From the NCBI GenBank assembly GCA_934504065.1, contig CAKSVQ010000003.1, positions 1-47,974 of the forward strand: a stretch of 47,974 bases of DNA, given 5' to 3'. The stretch comes from an uncultured Dysosmobacter sp. (GTDB taxonomy: Bacteria; Bacillota; Clostridia; Oscillospirales; Oscillospiraceae). Made by a program: the position numbers and the translations under genes. A model generated the notes under the pieces. It saw only the letters and a list, made by a program, of their open reading frames with translations, did not search any database and was not told where the DNA came from. The number at the start of each line of letters is the position of its first letter. Position 1 is the stretch's first letter. Positions 44,142 to 47,974 of this stretch are shown piece by piece.

Positions 44142-45191
44142 ATGGCTAAGTCGAAAACTTTAAGTAAAATCTCCCGCAAAAATTACATAACGTATTGTCT
44201 GGTCATCCTTGCTTACGTCATTTTGCAGGTGCTGAATGGCTCTTTGAGCTCCTCGTTAAAGGGCATGCTGGTGCCCATCTGCGCTTACGTTGTCATGGCC
44301 GTCTCCCTGAACCTGACCGTTGGTGTGCTGGGCGAGTTGTCTCTGGGCCACGCGGGCTTTATGAGCATGGGCGCTTTCACCGGAACAGCCGCCGCCATCG
44401 CCCTGCAGGACAGCATCCCCTCCGCACCCCTGCGGCTGGCTGTGGCCATGGTGATCGGCGCGCTGTTCGCTGCGGTGGCAGGCGTGTTGATCGGCATCCC
44501 CGTGCTGCGGCTCAATGGCGACTATCTGGCCATTGTGACGCTGGCCTTCGGCGAGATCATCAAGAGCATTTTTAATAACTTCTATCTGGGCGCGGACGCT
44601 TCGGGCCTGCACATGAGCCTGCTCAGCGACAAGACGAATCTGGGCGAGGGCGGCAAGCTCATCATCGCCGGACCCATGGGCATCGGCTCCATCACCAAAA
44701 TTTCCAGCTTTACCGCCGGGTTCATTCTGGTGCTGCTGACGCTGTTCGTGGTGTTCAATCTGGTGGGCAGCCGAGCAGGCCGGGCCATTATGGCCATCCG
44801 CGATAACCGCATCGCCGCGGAGAGCATCGGCATCAACATCACCAAGTATAAGCTGATGGCCTTTGTGACCTCCGCCGCGCTGGCCGGAGCCGCGGGCGCG
44901 CTGTTCGCCATGAATTATTCCACCATCGTGGCCAACAAATTCGATTTCAACACCTCGATCCTGATCCTTGTGTTCGTGGTACTGGGCGGCCTTGGCAATA
45001 TGCTGGGCTCCATCGTCGCCGCCGCCGCGCTGACCATCCTGCCCGAGGCGCTGCGCCAGTTCTCCGATTACCGGATGCTGGTCTACGCCATCGTGCTGAT
45101 CCTTGTGATGCTGGCCACCAACAACCCCACGTTCAAGAATTTCTTTGCCCGGTTCAAGCCCGGCAGAAAAAATGAAAAGGAGGCGGTCTGA
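44142..45191 (+). CDS. livM: Branched-chain amino acid ABC transporter permease
   Basis: A 349-residue LivM-family permease. Typical segments are VGVLGELSLGHAGFMSMGAF (about 63-82), VLRLNGDYLAIVTLAFGEIIKSIF, and GRAIMAIRDNRIAAESIGINITKYKL. AGGTGGAA precedes ATG 44142. Together with LivH it forms the membrane pore. Its stop is one base before the livG start codon. Confidence 0.93.
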   Translation: MAKSKTLSKISRKNYITYCLVILAYVILQVLNGSLSSSLKGMLVPICAYVVMAVSLNLTVGVLGELSLGHAGFMSMGAFTGTAAAIALQDSIPSAPLRLAVAMVIGALFAAVAGVLIGIPVLRLNGDYLAIVTLAFGEIIKSIFNNFYLGADASGLHMSLLSDKTNLGEGGKLIIAGPMGIGSITKISSFTAGFILVLLTLFVVFNLVGSRAGRAIMAIRDNRIAAESIGINITKYKLMAFVTSAALAGAAGALFAMNYSTIVANKFDFNTSILILVFVVLGGLGNMLGSIVAAAALTILPEALRQFSDYRMLVYAIVLILVMLATNNPTFKNFFARFKPGRKNEKEAV

Positions 45192-45192
45192 A

Positions 45193-46026
45193 ATGTTCGG
45201 TAAACTGGTTCCCGTTCCCTCCGGCGCGGTGATCCCCGAGCGGGACATTGACAAGCGCCCCATCCTCAACTGCATCAATCTTGGCATCACTTTCGGCGGA
45301 TTAAAGGCCGTGGATGATTTCAACCTGATGATCGGCCGGACGGAGATTGCCGGACTGATCGGCCCCAACGGCGCAGGCAAGACCACGGTCTTCAACCTGC
45401 TCACCAAGGTTTATCAGCCCACCCATGGCACCATCCTGCTGGACGGCAAGGACACCCACAACATGAACACCGCCCAGGTCAACCGGGCAGGCATTGCCCG
45501 CACGTTCCAGAACATCCGCCTTTTCAACAATCTGACGGTGGAGGAAAATGTCACCGCTGCCATGGACACCCAGATGCATTACAGCATGGTGAGCGGCATT
45601 TTGCGTCTGCCGGGCTTCTGGAAGGAAGAAAAGGTGGCCCACGACCGGGCGCTGGAGCTTTTGAGCCTGTTCAACATGGCGGATCTGGCCCCGGTGAAGG
45701 CCGGGTCGCTGCCCTACGGCGCACAGCGCCGTCTGGAGATCGTTCGGGCGCTGGCCACCAACCCCTCGCTGCTGCTGCTGGACGAGCCCGCAGCAGGCAT
45801 GAACCCCTCTGAAACGGCGGAGCTGATGGAGAACATCCGCAAAATTCGGGATACGTTCCAGATCGCCGTGCTGCTCATCGAGCATGACATGAATCTGGTC
45901 ATGAACATCTGCGAGGGCATCTGCGTACTGAACTTCGGCCGCGTCATCGCCAAGGGCAGCCCGGCGGAAATCCAGTCCAACCCCGTGGTCATCGAGGCAT
46001 ATCTCGGCAAGCAGAAGGAGGCGTGA
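45193..46026 (+). CDS. livG: Branched-chain amino acid ABC transporter ATP-binding protein
   Basis: A 277-residue ATPase of the LivG family. It has Walker A GPNGAGKTT, the LivG-type INRAGIARTFQNIRLF variant (here VNRAGIARTFQNIRLF), Walker B LLLLDEPAAGMNP and IEHDMNLVM. The ABC signature LSxGQ is replaced by LPYGAQRRLEI, common in LivG proteins. ATG 45193 has AAGGAGG 9 bp upstream; an in-frame ATG at 45145 lies inside livM. Confidence 0.93.
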   Translation: MFGKLVPVPSGAVIPERDIDKRPILNCINLGITFGGLKAVDDFNLMIGRTEIAGLIGPNGAGKTTVFNLLTKVYQPTHGTILLDGKDTHNMNTAQVNRAGIARTFQNIRLFNNLTVEENVTAAMDTQMHYSMVSGILRLPGFWKEEKVAHDRALELLSLFNMADLAPVKAGSLPYGAQRRLEIVRALATNPSLLLLDEPAAGMNPSETAELMENIRKIRDTFQIAVLLIEHDMNLVMNICEGICVLNFGRVIAKGSPAEIQSNPVVIEAYLGKQKEA

Positions 46027-46028
46027 GC

Positions 46029-46739
46029 ATGAGCACCATTTTAAAGGTCGACGACATCAACGTTTATTACGGCAGCATCCACGCCATCAAGGGCATTTCC
46101 TTTGAGGTCAACGAGGGCGAGGTGGTCACCCTGATCGGCGCCAACGGCGCAGGCAAGTCCACCACGCTGAACACCATTGCGGGCCTTCTGCGCAGCAAGA
46201 CCGGAAGCATCGAGTTCCTGGGCGAGCCGCTGAATCACGTTCCCAGCCATAAGGTGGTCTCCAAGGGCCTTGCGCTGGTCCCCGAGGGGCGGCGCATCTT
46301 CCTCCAGATGTCCGTGCAGGAAAATCTGGACATGGGCGCATTCTCCCGGAAGGGCGGCAATATCGACGCGGACATGGAGCGCGTGTTCCAGCAGTTCCCC
46401 CGTCTGAAGGAACGGCGCAAGCAGGTGGCCGGAACGCTTTCCGGCGGCGAACAGCAGATGCTGGCCATGGGCCGGGCGCTGATGTCCAACCCCAAGCTGC
46501 TGATGCTGGATGAACCCTCCATGGGCCTTGCCCCCATTCTGGTGGAACAGATTTTTGACATCATCCGGGAGCTGCACAAGGCGGGCACCACCATTTTGCT
46601 GGTGGAGCAGAACGCGCAGGCCGCCCTGAGCGTTGCTGACCGGGGCTACGTGCTGGAGACCGGAAAGATCGTCACCACAGGCACCGGAGAAGAGCTTTTG
46701 GAAAGCCCCGCCATCAAAAAGGCATACTTGGGCGGCTGA
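46029..46739 (+). CDS. livF: Branched-chain amino acid ABC transporter ATP-binding protein
   Basis: A 236-residue ATPase of the LivF family. It shows INVYYGSIHAIKGISFEVNEGE, Walker A GANGAGKST, the LivF hallmark LVPEGRRIF, signature LSGGEQQMLAMGRALM, and Walker B LLMLDEPSMGLAP. ATG 46029 has AAGGAGG 7 bp upstream; a GTG at 46023 is too close to it. Last gene of the liv operon, followed 3 bp later by repeat copy D and then a strong terminator. Confidence 0.94.
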   Translation: MSTILKVDDINVYYGSIHAIKGISFEVNEGEVVTLIGANGAGKSTTLNTIAGLLRSKTGSIEFLGEPLNHVPSHKVVSKGLALVPEGRRIFLQMSVQENLDMGAFSRKGGNIDADMERVFQQFPRLKERRKQVAGTLSGGEQQMLAMGRALMSNPKLLMLDEPSMGLAPILVEQIFDIIRELHKAGTTILLVEQNAQAALSVADRGYVLETGKIVTTGTGEELLESPAIKKAYLGG

Positions 46740-46741
46740 CG

Positions 46742-46920
46742 TCGAAAAAGTGGCATAGCCACTTTTTCGAGGAAGTTTCGCTGCGCTCCGTGCCTCGGTT
46801 GGCCGCGATGCGGCCAATTCGACACTCGCTCCGCGCAAAGTGTTTTCTGCCACGCACATGTCGCGGCAGAAAACCGATTTCACAGCTTTCGCGTCTGCGG
46901 ACGTGAAACTCTGCGAGGCT
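46742..46920 (+). repeat. Dispersed structured repeat, copy D
   Basis: Starts 3 bp after the livF stop. First hairpin TCGAAAAAGTGGC/GCCACTTTTTCGA (46742-46770). Closing stem AGTTTCGC (46774-46781) with GCGAGGCT (46913-46920), two G-U pairs. Internal hairpins TTGGCCGC/GCGGCCAA (46799-46817) and TTTTCTGCC/GGCAGAAAA (46843-46873). It is nearly colinear with copy C, 31 kb away. Confidence 0.88.
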
Positions 46921-46932
46921 TTTTTACAAGAC

Positions 46933-46967
46933 AAACGGCGTGATTTACAGTCACGCCGTTTTTTTCG
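46933..46967 (+). terminator. Terminator of the liv operon
   Basis: AAACGGCGTGA (46933-46943) and TCACGCCGTTT (46951-46961), loop of seven, followed by a run of T. The 269-bp stretch from 46740 to 47008 holds only this hairpin and repeat copy D. Confidence 0.9.
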
Positions 46968-47008
46968 CTATATTCAGCAGCCGCAGGTGCTTCCCTGCCA
47001 GTCCCGGT

Positions 47009-47149
47009 TTATGAAATGGCGATGGCAGCGGCGATCTGGCTGCCGATGCTGGCGCATCCGGCTTCCACGGCGTTTGCGATCAACAGCCCCGCCGCAAGGA
47101 CTGCGGCGGCAAGCACAAGCCTGCCGATCAGCTCCTGATAGTCCTTCAT
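47009..47149 (-). CDS. Small single-helix membrane protein (46 residues)
   Basis: Translated from ATG 47149: MKDYQELIGRLVLAAAVLAAG is followed by a short Ala/Ile-rich tail. One hydrophobic helix covers about residues 10-27, and a second weak segment lies at the C-terminus. The ribosome site is poor (GAG about 6 bp upstream). It follows the lipoprotein gene by 34 bp on the same strand. No family recognised; it could be a chance ORF. Confidence 0.45.
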   Translation of the reverse strand: MKDYQELIGRLVLAAAVLAAGLLIANAVEAGCASIGSQIAAAIAIS

Positions 47150-47183
47150 TCTCTCACTTCTTTGTCCGCGCAGTCGCGCGCAA

Positions 47184-47741
47184 TCATCCGTTGCGCTCCA
47201 GACTGGCTTTCTGCTCCGCTTCCAGCGTGTCCAGCAGGTGGGCGGCGGGACCGCTGGGGTAGGCGGCCCGGCAGGTCTCCATGGTCTTCGCAAACTCCTC
47301 CGTTCCGCCATACCATGCGGCGTCCGCCGAGGCAATGCGGCGGCACACGTCCTCCGCCGCAGTCAGGTCCTGCGCATGCGGGGCGCTCTGGTCGCCCATG
47401 AGCACCAGATAAGCAAGCACCGTGTGGGTCGACTGCAAAAAGCGGCTGCGCAGCTCATCTTCCGCGCCCTCGCTGGGGCCACCATCCGCCACCAGCGAAA
47501 ACGCGATCAACTGGTCGAGGGGAACGGTGTCTATATGCTCAAACACATCCCTAAAATTCTGATTTCCAAGGCCATCTGTAAGGTCAAAGGCTTCGGCGTC
47601 TGTGCTGACGGCCTGCCATGCCGTTTCTCCCAGCTCCTGCTCCACTGCGGCCATAGGTGCGCTCTCCTCCTGCGGCGCGCTTTTGGCGCAGCCGGAGAAC
47701 AACAGTGCCGCCGCCAGCAAAAGAACCATCTGTCGTTTCAT
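47184..47741 (-). CDS. Small lipoprotein, function unknown
   Basis: A 185-residue lipoprotein. The signal MKRQMVLLLAAALLFSGC has a lipobox FSGC with Cys at 18. The mature part is acidic and helical, with LTAAEDVCRRIASADAAWYGG and CRAAYPSGPAAHLLDTLEAEQ; no enzyme motif is seen. The start is ATG 47741 or 47744, with AAAGGA upstream. It follows the truncated upstream gene by 31 bp and may share its transcript. Confidence 0.7.
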   Translation of the reverse strand: MKRQMVLLLAAALLFSGCAKSAPQEESAPMAAVEQELGETAWQAVSTDAEAFDLTDGLGNQNFRDVFEHIDTVPLDQLIAFSLVADGGPSEGAEDELRSRFLQSTHTVLAYLVLMGDQSAPHAQDLTAAEDVCRRIASADAAWYGGTEEFAKTMETCRAAYPSGPAAHLLDTLEAEQKASLERNG

Positions 47742-47772
47742 CATCAGCATCCTTTCCAGCAAGTCTCTCCGC

Positions 47773-47974
47773 TCAGTCATTATTGTTTTGCAGCGGATAG
47801 CGAAACACCAGCGAGCCGTCCGCCAGCGTACGGTAGCAGAAGCAGCCGCTTTCCATATTGGAAAACAGCCCCGCGCCGACGATGGGCTGCCACATTAGGC
47901 CCGACGTGGTGTCAAGGTCGGAATAGACCACCGCGCCGTCCGCATCCAGCAGATCATAGGCTGGCGCATCCCCC
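47773..47974 (-). CDS. Unidentified protein, 5' part outside the window
   Basis: An open minus-strand frame runs in from 47974 and stops at TGA 47773-47775. About 67 C-terminal residues are visible, ending FRYPLQNNND, with YDLLDADGAVVYSDLDTTSG and SNMESGCFCYRTLADG earlier. The stretch is soluble and rich in Asp and Gly turns; no family recognised. The frame stays open throughout, and it sits just upstream of the lipoprotein gene. Confidence 0.55.
   Translation of the reverse strand, partial: GDAPAYDLLDADGAVVYSDLDTTSGLMWQPIVGAGLFSNMESGCFCYRTLADGSLVFRYPLQNNND

Overview
The window looks like a GC-rich (about 60% by eye) Bacillota chromosome, most like the Oscillospiraceae (Oscillibacter/Dysosmobacter type). 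Reasons: strong Shine-Dalgarno sequences, sigma-A promoters with 17-bp spacers, a lysine riboswitch, a Cys T-box, many lipobox-type substrate-binding proteins with MKK...LAAC signals, and gene content rich in ABC importers and fermentation enzymes. The taxon is inference; no rRNA or tRNA gene is present.

Layout. 1-1640 (-): dapA-dapB lysine/diaminopimelate genes behind a lysine riboswitch and terminator. 1660-3280 (+): an M20 amidohydrolase and an ElaA-type acetyltransferase. 3314-5824 (+): Cys T-box, cysE, cysS, terminator. 5850-9535 (-): a sugar ABC importer, divergent from 10101-15221 (+): iolE, iolB, iolD and an inositol dehydrogenase. Together these suggest myo-inositol uptake and the first catabolic steps; iolC, iolJ and iolA are not here. 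15516-28621 (-): one long, tightly packed cluster: DeoR regulator, BMP-type ABC importer, amidohydrolase, LsrF-like aldolase, Zn-dehydrogenase, FGGY kinase, UbiD-family decarboxylase and aldehyde dehydrogenase. A small LpdD-like protein is divergently transcribed at 28862. I do not recognise this as a known pathway.

29315-32993: a PnuC-type transporter, a DUF4349 lipoprotein, an alpha-hydroxy-acid oxidase-like flavoprotein and a small membrane protein. 33072-37417 (-): an iron/polyamine-type ABC importer. 37735-41198 (-): a heterodimeric ABC exporter with one degenerate ATP site. The last two operons carry the same GTAAACGTTT operator just after their promoters. 41431-46739 (+): a complete branched-chain amino-acid importer (livJHMGF). 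It is preceded by a short ORF packed with Ile/Leu/Val codons and an intrinsic terminator, which looks like ribosome-mediated attenuation. 47009-47974 (-): small secreted or membrane proteins, the last cut by the window edge.

Main hunt results: (1) a dispersed, structured about 180-230 bp element present three times in full and once as a remnant, each starting 3-9 bp after a plus-strand stop codon, with compensatory changes in its closing stem; (2) the candidate BCAA leader-peptide attenuator; (3) the uncharacterised DeoR/BMP/UbiD/LpdD catabolic cluster with its own palindromic operators; (4) complementary degeneracy in the two ABC exporter subunits.
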